From Clostridia bacterium (GTDB lineage: Bacteria; Bacillota; Clostridia; UBA1381), in the NCBI GenBank assembly GCA_017935675.1, contig JAGBHE010000076.1:1-64000 (forward strand): 64,000 nucleotides of DNA. Reading direction: 5' to 3'. The notes under the pieces were generated by a model. The model saw only the letters and a program-made list of their open reading frames with translations, was not told the origin of the DNA and ran no database searches. Within the stretch, counting starts at the first letter, position 1; each line of letters opens with the position of its first letter. Position numbers and translations under genes: made by a program. Shown piece by piece: positions 36,335 through 44,168 of the stretch.

Positions 36335-37297
36335 TTAAAACAAGCCTTCTTCGCCAAGCCATTTTGCAACCCTGTCAAATATAAATACAAGCATAAAGTT
36401 TACAACTGCTTCAAAGAATGACAATGCCGTTGACAGACTCATGTTCCAGTTAATAATACCCATTTTGTAGTTCCATGTACTGAACACCTCGGAGGTACTC
36501 AGAATCATGTCGTTTTGTAATGAGAATACCTTTTCAAAGCCAACGCCCATCATCTGACCTATTTTCATAAGAAGCTGTGTTACAACAATAAACTTGATAC
36601 CGGGCAAAGTAATATGTATTATCTGCCTTATCTTGCCTGCACCGTCAATTCTTGCCGCTTCATAAAGCCCGGGATCAATTCCCGACATCGCCGCAAGATA
36701 CAAAATTGTTCCCCAGCCGATACTCTTCCATGCTTCACCAAACGTTGCGATTAAATAGAAGTTTCCCGGCTTTAACAGCAGGTTTGTCGGTTCAACTCCC
36801 AGCATATTAAATATTCCCAGCATAAGCATACTTGAAGGATTTAAAATCTGAGTAATAAGCCCGCCGACAACTACCCATGAAAGAAAATGCGGAAGATACG
36901 AAATAGTCTGTACAACTCTTTTGTATTTTGCATTATTAACCTCGTTGATAAGTATGGCAAATACTATCGAGCCTCCGAAGCATGTTACGAGATCACACAG
37001 ATTTAATACTATCGTGTTTCTCATAACTCTGAAAAAATCAGGATTTTCAAAAAGCACCCGGAACCATTTAAACCCTACCCCGGGGCTGTCTGCAATACTC
37101 TGCGACATATTGTAGTCCTTGAAAGCAATACTCATGCCATACAGCGGTACAAATCTGAAAAGGATAAGAAATACTATTCCAGGTATTATCATCAAATACA
37201 TGTCATAGTTCCTTTTGAAATACACCTTCAAACTTGTTTTTTTCACGCCCGCTGTTTTTTTTACGGTCGCTACTGCATTTTTCTGTTTTGTTTTCAT
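36335..37297 (-). CDS. ABC oligosaccharide permease, LplB/YteP type
   Basis: 320-aa permease, first gene of the 21-kb operon. A basic N-terminus (KTKQKNAVATVKKTAGVKK) is followed by YDMYLMIIPGIVFLILFRFVPLYGMSIAFKDY, the signature N-terminal helix of LplB-type subunits. The EAA motif GLYEAARIDGAGKIRQIIHITLPGI lies near 210-235. Start supported by GGAGAG. A promoter with TTGACT/CATAAT lies about 80 bases upstream, divergent from the AraC-type regulator gene, which probably controls it. Confidence 0.92.
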   Translation of the reverse strand: MKTKQKNAVATVKKTAGVKKTSLKVYFKRNYDMYLMIIPGIVFLILFRFVPLYGMSIAFKDYNMSQSIADSPGVGFKWFRVLFENPDFFRVMRNTIVLNLCDLVTCFGGSIVFAILINEVNNAKYKRVVQTISYLPHFLSWVVVGGLITQILNPSSMLMLGIFNMLGVEPTNLLLKPGNFYLIATFGEAWKSIGWGTILYLAAMSGIDPGLYEAARIDGAGKIRQIIHITLPGIKFIVVTQLLMKIGQMMGVGFEKVFSLQNDMILSTSEVFSTWNYKMGIINWNMSLSTALSFFEAVVNFMLVFIFDRVAKWLGEEGLF

Positions 37298-37373
37298 AAA
37301 CGGCTCTCCATTCTGTCTCTACGGCAGCAGTTTAAACAGCATACCGCCGCCAATCGTCTATTTGATTGATTTT

Positions 37374-37403
37374 ATTATGCACCATCAAGCCTCCTACAGT
37401 CAA
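37374..37403 (-). promoter_or_regulatory. Promoter for the importer/surface-protein operon
   Basis: On the minus strand TTGACT (37398-37403) and CATAAT (37374-37379) are 18 bases apart, giving a leader of about 70 bases. This is a good sigma-A-like match in the 333-base divergent region 37298-37630, which otherwise is AT-rich and holds no gene. Operator sites for the AraC-type regulator are expected here, but none is obvious. Confidence 0.6.
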
Positions 37404-37536
37404 TACACAATTCTTTTAAAATATAGCTTTTGTACATATAACAAAAATTGCACTAATAATAAATTTTGCATTATATTAATCACCTTACTTCGCTTCTTGT
37501 GCTGTTTTTTTGTCATTTTTTATTGTAGAAACAAAC

Positions 37537-37565
37537 TTGACTTTTATTAATTTTTATGATATACT
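37537..37565 (+). promoter_or_regulatory. Promoter for the AraC-type regulator gene
   Basis: TTGACT (37537-37542) and TATACT (37560-37565) with exact 17-base spacing. The leader of about 90 bases contains a hairpin with arms CCGAC (37606-37610) and GTCGG (37627-37631) and inner GGTT/AACC, just before the ribosome-binding site; it may affect translation. Confidence 0.75.
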
Positions 37566-37660
37566 CTTAATATGAAAAAAAGCTGTTAAATTGCCGAGAG
37601 GGTTGCCGACAGGGTTTCATAACCTCGTCGGTGTCTTTCGCAGAAAGGCGAATTATAAAA

Positions 37661-39979
37661 ATGGGTAAAATAAAAAAATTTTTTTCAAACTTATTGCCAT
37701 TGCGATTCAGAACAAAGAATATTCTTCTGATGCGCTTTGTAATCGGAAATTTTCTTGTTGTATTTTTTGCTGTTGCGATTTTATCGGTTTTCTCGGTACG
37801 GAAATCCTTGCAAACAGTATCTCAGAACACAGATGAATTCACTGACCATCAGATTAAATTCGCAGCAAGCAATGCCGACTACTTTTTAAATGAAATATAC
37901 AGAATACTTACAACATTTAATACTACCCCAAATGCTAACAATATCTTTTCATTTAATAAATGGACACAGGAAGATAAAAATAATTTGGATTTTTTTAACT
38001 GGATGAATTCCCTTCGCCAATATATCGGAAACTATGACTTTATACACAATCTTGTAATATACAGCAATAACAATATAATAGATTCAGACTCCGGGATTCA
38101 CCTGCCGTCATCTTATTATGACTGGGATGCGCTTTCGGATATACATATGGCAGCAAAACAAAACCATAACAGTTATGCGCCTTTTATCTCCAATCTGCGT
38201 ATTTTAAACGGGGACACACCTGTAATTTCTTTTGCAGTTCCGCTCAATTCAGCTAATACAGACTTTTCCGCCGGAATGGTAATGGCTAATATAAAACCTT
38301 CTTATTTATCGGAAAAGCTTGGAAACGGCCGTATAGATTCAAAGCATATGCTTTTTATTTACGATTCTGATTATGGCATTATTACAGGTCCTAACCATAA
38401 TTATGATACAGCTGCGGTTACATCTACACTTAACAGCTACCTGAACACGCCAAACAACAATTCATATAACATAGACGGTATTAATTACACAATCCGTATG
38501 CAAAAGTCAAAAGCAGCTGATAACTGGACATACTTCCTTCTCTACGATATAACTCAGGATATAAATAAACGGCACTCATTAATTGCTCTTTATGTTATTA
38601 TTCTAATCTTCATAATACTTGCATGTTTCGTGTCTGTATGGCTTATTTCTTCATATTGTTATAAGCCTCTGAATAACATTGTGTCAAACCTTAATATACA
38701 GTTCAACTCACCTTCTGAAGATAAAACCTTGGACCATGCAAAAACTATTTCAAAGCATATTGATACACTGCAAAATGAGCTGAACCAAAAAATGCAGTTC
38801 ATTGCAGATAATATGCCCGAAATACGCAGACTTGCTATTTCTAATATACTAAATAAACAATCAGGAATGTCAAATACGGAGCTGAAAGCAAGCTTGTCGA
38901 AATGCGAGATAATCTTTGATGACAAATATTACTATGTAATGCTGTTTTCGATTGATAAATACCGCGATTTATTATCTCACAGCGATCCAAATCATGTAAG
39001 CAATACACTTACTTATACCTTCGAAGTAATATATAAACTGCTTTCACAATCGCTGAACGCCGCCGGCATTCATACCGAGTATAACAGATATGCGGTAATA
39101 ATAAATACAGCTCAGCCTATGGAGCTTTCCGAGACAGTACTGTTACATCAAAAAATCAATTCGGTGTTAACTGATCAGTACAGCCTCACAGTTTCATTAT
39201 GCGTCAGCGAATATACAACCTCACTTGATAAGATTGCAGGGCTTTACGAGCAGGTTGTGATACAGGAAAGGCATAGATTTAATTTGGGATATGAAGCTCT
39301 GATTACATGCCCTTACAATAAATGCTATGAAAATGCAGATATTAATACTATAACCAAGCATACAAACCATATAATTCAGAATATGCTGCAGAATAATCCC
39401 GAGCAATTAATTTTAGACACGGAAAAATTCCTGTCGGCACTTCAAAGCTCAGAGCCTGATTATGTTTACAGAAACGTGTTTAAGCTGCTGAATAATATCG
39501 AAAAAGTATATCACTCAAAAACCTCTGATTATGATTTTAATATAATTTACAAACAGCTTGGAAACTTTTTTTCCTATGCAACATTTTCAGAGTTTTCAGA
39601 CTGGCTTACTTCAAATATTATAAAGCTGAGTTCAGCCTGCGCAAACTCAGGTAATCATAACACAGCAAAAAAAATCAAGGAATATATCGATATATATTAC
39701 TATAACGACTTGTCCCTTGATTCTCTTGCAGAAAAATTCAAGCTTTCCCCTACATACATCAGCAAGCTGTTTGTTGAATCCTTTAATGTAGGCTTTTTGA
39801 CTTATCTGTCCGATATAAGAATTGAAGCAGCAAAAAGCTTTCTTGCCGATACAAATTTACCTATTAGTGTAATTAGTGAAAAAGTGGGATTTGTAAACTA
39901 CAATACATTCTCAAGAACATTCAAGCGCTATACGGGAATGTCGGCAAAATCCTACCGCGCAAATCATCCTTCCGAATAA
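37661..39979 (+). CDS. Membrane-bound AraC-family sensor-regulator (YesN/two-TM type)
   Basis: About 772 aa. The first transmembrane helix (FVIGNFLVVFFAVAILSVFSV, about 20-42) and second (LIALYVIILIFIILACFVSVWLI, about 300-325) bracket an extracellular Cache-like sensor domain. A cytosolic linker and a central domain follow, then two AraC helix-turn-helix units at the C-terminus (about 675-770: LSLDSLAEKFKLSPTYISKLF and SVISEKVGFVNYNTFSRTFKRYTG). Proteins of this layout sense extracellular oligosaccharides or transporter state and activate adjacent importer operons. A GTG-initiated frame begins at 37631, but GAAAGG before the ATG at 37661 supports MGKIKKFF. It is divergent from the importer operon, its probable target. 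Confidence 0.9.
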   Translation: MGKIKKFFSNLLPLRFRTKNILLMRFVIGNFLVVFFAVAILSVFSVRKSLQTVSQNTDEFTDHQIKFAASNADYFLNEIYRILTTFNTTPNANNIFSFNKWTQEDKNNLDFFNWMNSLRQYIGNYDFIHNLVIYSNNNIIDSDSGIHLPSSYYDWDALSDIHMAAKQNHNSYAPFISNLRILNGDTPVISFAVPLNSANTDFSAGMVMANIKPSYLSEKLGNGRIDSKHMLFIYDSDYGIITGPNHNYDTAAVTSTLNSYLNTPNNNSYNIDGINYTIRMQKSKAADNWTYFLLYDITQDINKRHSLIALYVIILIFIILACFVSVWLISSYCYKPLNNIVSNLNIQFNSPSEDKTLDHAKTISKHIDTLQNELNQKMQFIADNMPEIRRLAISNILNKQSGMSNTELKASLSKCEIIFDDKYYYVMLFSIDKYRDLLSHSDPNHVSNTLTYTFEVIYKLLSQSLNAAGIHTEYNRYAVIINTAQPMELSETVLLHQKINSVLTDQYSLTVSLCVSEYTTSLDKIAGLYEQVVIQERHRFNLGYEALITCPYNKCYENADINTITKHTNHIIQNMLQNNPEQLILDTEKFLSALQSSEPDYVYRNVFKLLNNIEKVYHSKTSDYDFNIIYKQLGNFFSYATFSEFSDWLTSNIIKLSSACANSGNHNTAKKIKEYIDIYYYNDLSLDSLAEKFKLSPTYISKLFVESFNVGFLTYLSDIRIEAAKSFLADTNLPISVISEKVGFVNYNTFSRTFKRYTGMSAKSYRANHPSE

Positions 39980-40002
39980 ATAGCACAAGGGAGAAATGAC
40001 GA

Positions 40003-40902
40003 ATGAAGAAAATAACTTTGATATTGCTGATGTTGGTTTTGCTTTCCGTTACAGGCTGCAAAGATGGTGGGAAAGACCTTTATCTCCCCGAAGCGAAGAA
40101 CGATAAAGTTTATACAACCATTGGCGGCGAAGACGAATTAAAATTGATTATCACAGATGGAAAAACATTAGATAGCAGAATATCTGCTCCGGAAGGATAT
40201 AGTCGGACAGAAGCTGAAAAAGGAAGCTTTGCTGAATTTGTGCGGCAATATAAAATGAAAGAAAATAAAAGTCCTGTTCTTTTATATGATGGCAGAGAAA
40301 AAGGTAATCAGTCTGTCCATGCGGCGGTGTTCGCACTTCCTATAGAGAATTATGATTTGCAACAGTGTGCTGACTCGATTATGCGTATGTATGCAGAGTA
40401 TTATTGGCACACCGGACAAACAGACAGAATTTCGTTTCATTTCACCAATGGATTTATATGCGACTATCCAAAGTGGAGAGATGGCTACAGAGTTCGGATA
40501 AACGGAAATGATGTCAGTTGGAGCAAGGACGCAAATTATGACGATTCGTATGACACATTTACAAAGTATTTAAGAATTGTATTCAGTTATGCAGGAACAC
40601 TTTCTATGGAAAGCTATGAAACGGAAATTATTTCTGTTGACGAATTAGATATTGGAGATGTTATCCTTAAAGGAAGCAATCCCGGACATGTTGTAATGGT
40701 TGCAGATGTTTGTGAAAACAAAGTGGGGGAGAAAGCGTTTTTGTTAGCACAAGGATATATGCCTGCACAAGAGTTTCATGTGATTACAAATCCAAACCAT
40801 AAGGGAGATCCTTGGTATTATGAGAGTGAGATGACATTCCCCTTAAAAACTGCAGAATATACATTCGCAGATGAAACGATGGTTAGAACATTGAAATATT
40901 AA
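40003..40902 (+). CDS. DUF4846-like lipoprotein
   Basis: 299-aa lipoprotein (lipobox LSVTGC, Cys19). The body matches the DUF4846 pattern: YDGREKGNQSVHAAVFALPI near 95, DSIMRMYAEYYW near 125, ISFHFTNGF near 145, and PGHVVMVADVCEN...AFLLAQGYMPAQEFHVITNP near 227-265. The conserved GHV/H/Q arrangement suggests a hydrolase-like pocket, but the function is not established. It lies 23 bases after the regulator gene. Codon use is more A/T-rich than the neighbours, and it is followed by REP-like repeats, so it may be part of a small acquired segment. GGGAGAAATGACGA precedes the ATG. Confidence 0.75.
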   Translation: MKKITLILLMLVLLSVTGCKDGGKDLYLPEAKNDKVYTTIGGEDELKLIITDGKTLDSRISAPEGYSRTEAEKGSFAEFVRQYKMKENKSPVLLYDGREKGNQSVHAAVFALPIENYDLQQCADSIMRMYAEYYWHTGQTDRISFHFTNGFICDYPKWRDGYRVRINGNDVSWSKDANYDDSYDTFTKYLRIVFSYAGTLSMESYETEIISVDELDIGDVILKGSNPGHVVMVADVCENKVGEKAFLLAQGYMPAQEFHVITNPNHKGDPWYYESEMTFPLKTAEYTFADETMVRTLKY

Positions 40903-40907
40903 TTCAA

Positions 40908-40936
40908 GAACACAAGGGGACGGTTCTCCTGTGTTC
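40908..40936. repeat. REP-like repeat, copy 2 (palindromic)
   Basis: GAACACA and TGTGTTC arms bracket GGGGACGGTTCTCC. The core is nearly the same as at 6879-6904. It lies 5 bases after the lipoprotein stop codon and could fold as a hairpin in the transcript. Confidence 0.55.
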
Positions 40937-41097
40937 TATATTTCACACTTTCTTAAATTAAATCTGAATATATTATACACGAAATACTTCCATAAGTCAA
41001 TGTGTTACATAGAGTTTAGGAAGTTTTGCACAGTTTTATTTCTATGTAATAGGGGTTAAACTATATGTATAATATAGATTTAAGGAAAGTGAAATGT

Positions 41098-41543
41098 ATG
41101 AAAATTCGTGCTTATGATTATGGTTTAATGGGCGAACGCATTAAACAAGCCAGAAAATCAAAAAGATATACGCAAGCTCAGCTTGCGGAAATAATAGATA
41201 TGAGTTCAAAGAATTTCAGTCAGATTGAAAGAGGCGAAACAGGAATATAGCTTACTACATTGATGTCATTGTGTAAAGTGCTTGAAGTTTCTTCAGATTC
41301 AATAAGGGGCAAAGCCCCGTCATTCAACGTTTCAGTGGGGGATTGTACCCCCACTGAAAAAAGTAAGTGGAACCCGCCGCCTATAGAGGCGGGGGACATC
41401 TTGCTTTTAGTTATATCTTGTTCGGAACACAAGGCGGTAAAAGCTCCGTTGATTTAATTTTATCTGAATTAAACGAAGAACAACAATTATATGCTGAAAA
41501 GATGTTGGAAGTATATGCTGATTATTGCAAAAAACACAAATAA
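41098..41543 (+). pseudogene. XRE-family regulator, broken by a nonsense codon and a 113-bp insertion
   Basis: Reading MKIRAYDYGLMGERIKQAR...YTQAQLAEIIDMSSKNFSQIERGETGI gives a normal XRE helix-turn-helix, then TAG at 41248-41250 where Ser would be expected. The frame resumes LTTLMSLCKVLEVSSD to 41298, is interrupted by the palindromic element 41299-41411, and resumes exactly in frame as YILFGTQGGKSSVDLILSELNEEQQLYAEKMLEVYADYCKKHK to the TAA at 41541-41543. Joining the two parts restores VSSDYILFG, a standard XRE ending. AAGGAAAG supports the ATG at 41098. The ancestral product was about 110 aa. Confidence 0.9.
41299..41411 (+). mobile_element. IS605-like palindromic non-autonomous element, copy A
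   Basis: A 113-bp insertion defined exactly by the restored XRE frame (ambiguous by one T). It contains GGGGC-AAA-GCCCC (41306-41318), a 12-bp stem TTTCAGTGGGGG/CCCCCACTGAAA and the end hairpin CCGCCT-ATAG-AGGCGG followed by GGGGACATC. There is no target duplication, which fits IS200/IS605 transposition. It encodes no protein. The end block recurs at 44125-44168 and, degenerate, at 55808-55850. Confidence 0.8.
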
Positions 41544-41550
41544 AAAACGA

Positions 41551-41605
41551 AAGACTTTCACGACATAAACACAAAGGGAACAGTTCATCCTATCGTGAAA
41601 GTTTC
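41551..41605. repeat. Hairpin enclosing degenerate REP-like copy 3
   Basis: ACTTTCACGA (41554-41563) and TCGTGAAAGT (41593-41602) are a perfect 10-bp inverted pair. The loop contains AACACAAAGGGAACAGTTC, a diverged form of the REP-like core. It lies between the broken XRE gene and the ychF promoter and has no T-tract. Confidence 0.55.
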
Positions 41606-41615
41606 ATAATTCCGA

Positions 41616-41644
41616 TTGACAATTCAAAATAAATGTGGTATAAT
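41616..41644 (+). promoter_or_regulatory. Consensus sigma-A promoter of ychF
   Basis: TTGACA (41616-41621) and TATAAT (41639-41644), both perfect, with a 17-base spacer; the transcript would start about 50 bases before the ychF ATG. Confidence 0.9.
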
Positions 41645-41701
41645 TTCCTTGTTGTTCTGATTAGATAATTTCATCAAAAACTAAGGAGATGTAATATAAT
41701 T

Positions 41702-42796
41702 ATGAAACTTGGTATTGTCGGTCTTCCTAATGTCGGGAAATCCACTCTTTTTAATGCAATAACAAAGGCGGGTGCCGAATCGGCAAATTATCCGTTCTGC
41801 ACCATTGAGCCGAATATCGGTGTTGTTGATGTGCCTGACGAGAGGATAGACAAGCTTGCGCAGATGTATAACCCGAAAAAGGTTACAAGAGCATACATTG
41901 AATTTGTGGATATCGCCGGTCTTGTAAAGGGAGCAAGCAAGGGCGAAGGTCTCGGAAACAAGTTTCTCTCTCATATACGTGAGGTTGACGCTATCGTTCA
42001 TGTGGTCCGTTGTTTTGAGGACGAGAATATAACTCATGTTGACGGTTCCGTTGACCCTGTACGTGATATTGAAACAATTAATTTAGAGCTTATTTTTTCC
42101 GACCTTGAAATTCTGGAGCGCAGAATTGAAAGAACAAAAAAAGCAATGAAAGGCGACAAGAGCCTTGCCTCTGAACTGGCGCTTTTTGAGCGTGTAAAGG
42201 CCGCCCTTGAGGACGGGCTTCCCGCACGCAGTCTTGAATATTCCGAGGACGAAGCTCCTGTTATAAAGGAAGCGGCTCTCATATCAATGAAGCCTGTTAT
42301 ATACGCCGCAAATGTTTCTGAAAGCGATATGGGAAACGATCCCGAAAATAATAAGTTTGTAAAGCTTGTAAAGGAGCATGCAAAAAGCGAAAATTCCGAG
42401 GTTATGATAGTTTCCGCCAAAATAGAGGAAGAAATATCCGAGCTGGACGGTGATGAAAAAGCTATGTTCCTGGAGGAGCTGGGAATGGCCGAATCAGGGC
42501 TTGACAGACTTATCAAGGCAAGCTATAAACTTCTCGGTCTTATCAGCTATCTGACTGCCGGAGAACCGGAGGTCAGAGCATGGACAATAACAAACGGTAC
42601 CAAGGCGCCTCAGGCAGCGGGAAAAATACACTCCGACTTTGAACGCGGCTTTATACGGGCGGAGGTTGTTGCCTATGACGACCTTATGGAATGCGGGACA
42701 ATGGCAGCTGCAAAGGAAAAAGGTCTTGTCCGTTCAGAGGGCAAGGAATATGTTATGAAGGACGGAGATATAGTCCTTTTCAGGTTTAACGTTTGA
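41702..42796 (+). CDS. ychF: Redox-regulated ATPase YchF (OBG-like)
   Basis: 364-aa Obg-family P-loop protein. G1 is GIVGLPNVGKSTLF (residues 4-17), G3 is VDIAGLVKGASKGEG near 68, and the G4 position reads NVSE rather than NKxD, as in YchF proteins that prefer ATP. A helical hairpin occupies about 130-200 and the C-terminal TGS domain about 275-364 (LISYLTAGEPEVRAWTITNGTKAPQAAGKIHSDFERGFIRAEV). YchF binds ribosomes and is linked to translation and stress response. Length is normal. AAGGAG precedes the ATG, and the gene has its own consensus promoter. Confidence 0.97.
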   Translation: MKLGIVGLPNVGKSTLFNAITKAGAESANYPFCTIEPNIGVVDVPDERIDKLAQMYNPKKVTRAYIEFVDIAGLVKGASKGEGLGNKFLSHIREVDAIVHVVRCFEDENITHVDGSVDPVRDIETINLELIFSDLEILERRIERTKKAMKGDKSLASELALFERVKAALEDGLPARSLEYSEDEAPVIKEAALISMKPVIYAANVSESDMGNDPENNKFVKLVKEHAKSENSEVMIVSAKIEEEISELDGDEKAMFLEELGMAESGLDRLIKASYKLLGLISYLTAGEPEVRAWTITNGTKAPQAAGKIHSDFERGFIRAEVVAYDDLMECGTMAAAKEKGLVRSEGKEYVMKDGDIVLFRFNV

Positions 42797-42797
42797 T

Positions 42798-43988
42798 ATG
42801 AAAAAAGCAATTGAAAAAAAGTGCGAATGGCTTCCGCTTATTTATGTCGGCATGTTCATAGTCATTGCGCATCTTGTTGTCTGGATGTTTTCCGGCAATT
42901 CGCCTCTTTCGCCGAATCCGTATAATTCATATGTGCTTCAGGCGGAAGCATGGAGAGACGGAAGTCTCGATCTCGGACGCGGCTATTCACATCTGGAGCT
43001 TGCGGAATACGACTATAGATATTTTGTAAGCTTCCCTCCGTTTCCGTCCGTTGTATACTATCCTCTTGTGCTGCTTGGGATACCGGTTCCGGAGGGACTT
43101 ATAGCGCTTATTACCTCCGTTTTAGGAGGTATTTTATGCTGTATGCTTTTGAAAAGCTGCTCGGTATCAGACACATGTGCCGCTGTAATATCAATACTGA
43201 CCGTATGCGGCTCAAACCTGCTTTTTGTAAGCGTAAACGCCTGGGTATGGTTTATCGCTCAGAACATGTGCTTTACCCTGACAGTCGCATCCCTTCTTTG
43301 CGCAGTAAAAAAAAGAGGCTTTCTCTGCTTTCTGCTATGGGCATGCGCGGTAGGCTGCCGTCCGTTTCAGATACTGTATCTGCCTCTTTTATGTCTGATA
43401 CTTATGAAAAGCTGCGGCAGCGGAATACGCCTGTTTGTTTCAAAGCCCCACTGGTTTGCCGGAGCAGCAGTGCTTGCCGCCTTTTATATGTGGCTTAACT
43501 ATGCCCGTTTTGGGAATATTTTTGAATTCGGGCATAATTATCTGCCGGAATTTACACAGGCTGAAAAGGGACAGTTTAATATTGCATACATGAAAACAAA
43601 CCTGTACTCCCTCATACGGCTCCCGATGCTAAGCAGCAGCGGAGCCCTTAAAATGCAGCAGTTTGACGGAATGAATATGTTTCTTGTAAGTCCTGTTTTT
43701 ATATATGCAGTCTGTTTGTATTTTGCCGATTTCAAAAATAACAGGTTAATCAAGACCGCGGCTCTTATAACAATAATCGCGGAGCTTCTCGCAATAACCG
43801 CTCATAAAACCATGGGCGGCTGGCAGTTCGGGAACAGGTATACCGTAGACTGCATACCTGCCGCACTGCTTATTGCAGCAATGTCCTGCAGGAGACAGCA
43901 TCCGGCTCCCGCGCTTACACTGCTGACCGTCTTCGGCGTACTTTTTAATCTTGCAGGCACTGTTCTTTGCTATTTAGACGCGCTTTAA
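42798..43988 (+). CDS. Multi-pass membrane protein, possibly GT-C-type glycosyltransferase
   Basis: 396 aa with about ten predicted transmembrane helices. The first extracellular loop (SPNPYNSYVLQAEAWRDGSLDLGRGYSHLELAEYDYRYFVSFPPFPS) recalls the acidic first loop of GT-C glycosyltransferases and related polyprenyl-sugar-using enzymes; a second conserved-looking loop is GGWQFGNRYTVDCIPA near the C-terminus. I do not recognise a specific family. It starts two bases after ychF and is probably cotranscribed with it. It ends just before palindromic element copy B. A role in surface glycan assembly is inferred only from fold-like features. Confidence 0.7.
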   Translation: MKKAIEKKCEWLPLIYVGMFIVIAHLVVWMFSGNSPLSPNPYNSYVLQAEAWRDGSLDLGRGYSHLELAEYDYRYFVSFPPFPSVVYYPLVLLGIPVPEGLIALITSVLGGILCCMLLKSCSVSDTCAAVISILTVCGSNLLFVSVNAWVWFIAQNMCFTLTVASLLCAVKKRGFLCFLLWACAVGCRPFQILYLPLLCLILMKSCGSGIRLFVSKPHWFAGAAVLAAFYMWLNYARFGNIFEFGHNYLPEFTQAEKGQFNIAYMKTNLYSLIRLPMLSSSGALKMQQFDGMNMFLVSPVFIYAVCLYFADFKNNRLIKTAALITIIAELLAITAHKTMGGWQFGNRYTVDCIPAALLIAAMSCRRQHPAPALTLLTVFGVLFNLAGTVLCYLDAL

Positions 43989-43999
43989 TTAAGTAATTT

Positions 44000-44168
44000 A
44001 AATCGGAGCAACGCTCCATCAAGCTCGCTTGAAATGGAGCTTGTGAACGATTGCAACCCGTGCAGGGAGGGTTAGCTCCTCAGAATTTCAGTAGGAGATT
44101 ATAACTCCTACTGAAATTCTGAAATGGAACCCGCCGCCTTAGAGGCGGGGGACATCTGCACGTAGGTT
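44000..44168 (+). mobile_element. IS605-like palindromic non-autonomous element, copy B
   Basis: Located between the membrane-protein gene and the RND gene, whose stop codon it touches. Contains GGAGC-AAC-GCTCC (44005-44017), TCAAGC-TC-GCTTGA, a perfect 17-bp stem at 44081-44097/44105-44121 (arm CAGAATTTCAGTAGGAG), and the end hairpin CCGCCT-TAG-AGGCGG followed by GGGGACATC. Same order and same end block as copy A, but longer. Exact boundaries are not defined by an interrupted gene. No ORF inside. Confidence 0.75.

Noticed and set aside
41248..41250. In-frame TAG as a possible recoded codon
   Set aside because: No sign of pyrrolysine or other suppressor genes, and the same gene is also split by an insertion; ordinary gene decay is simpler.
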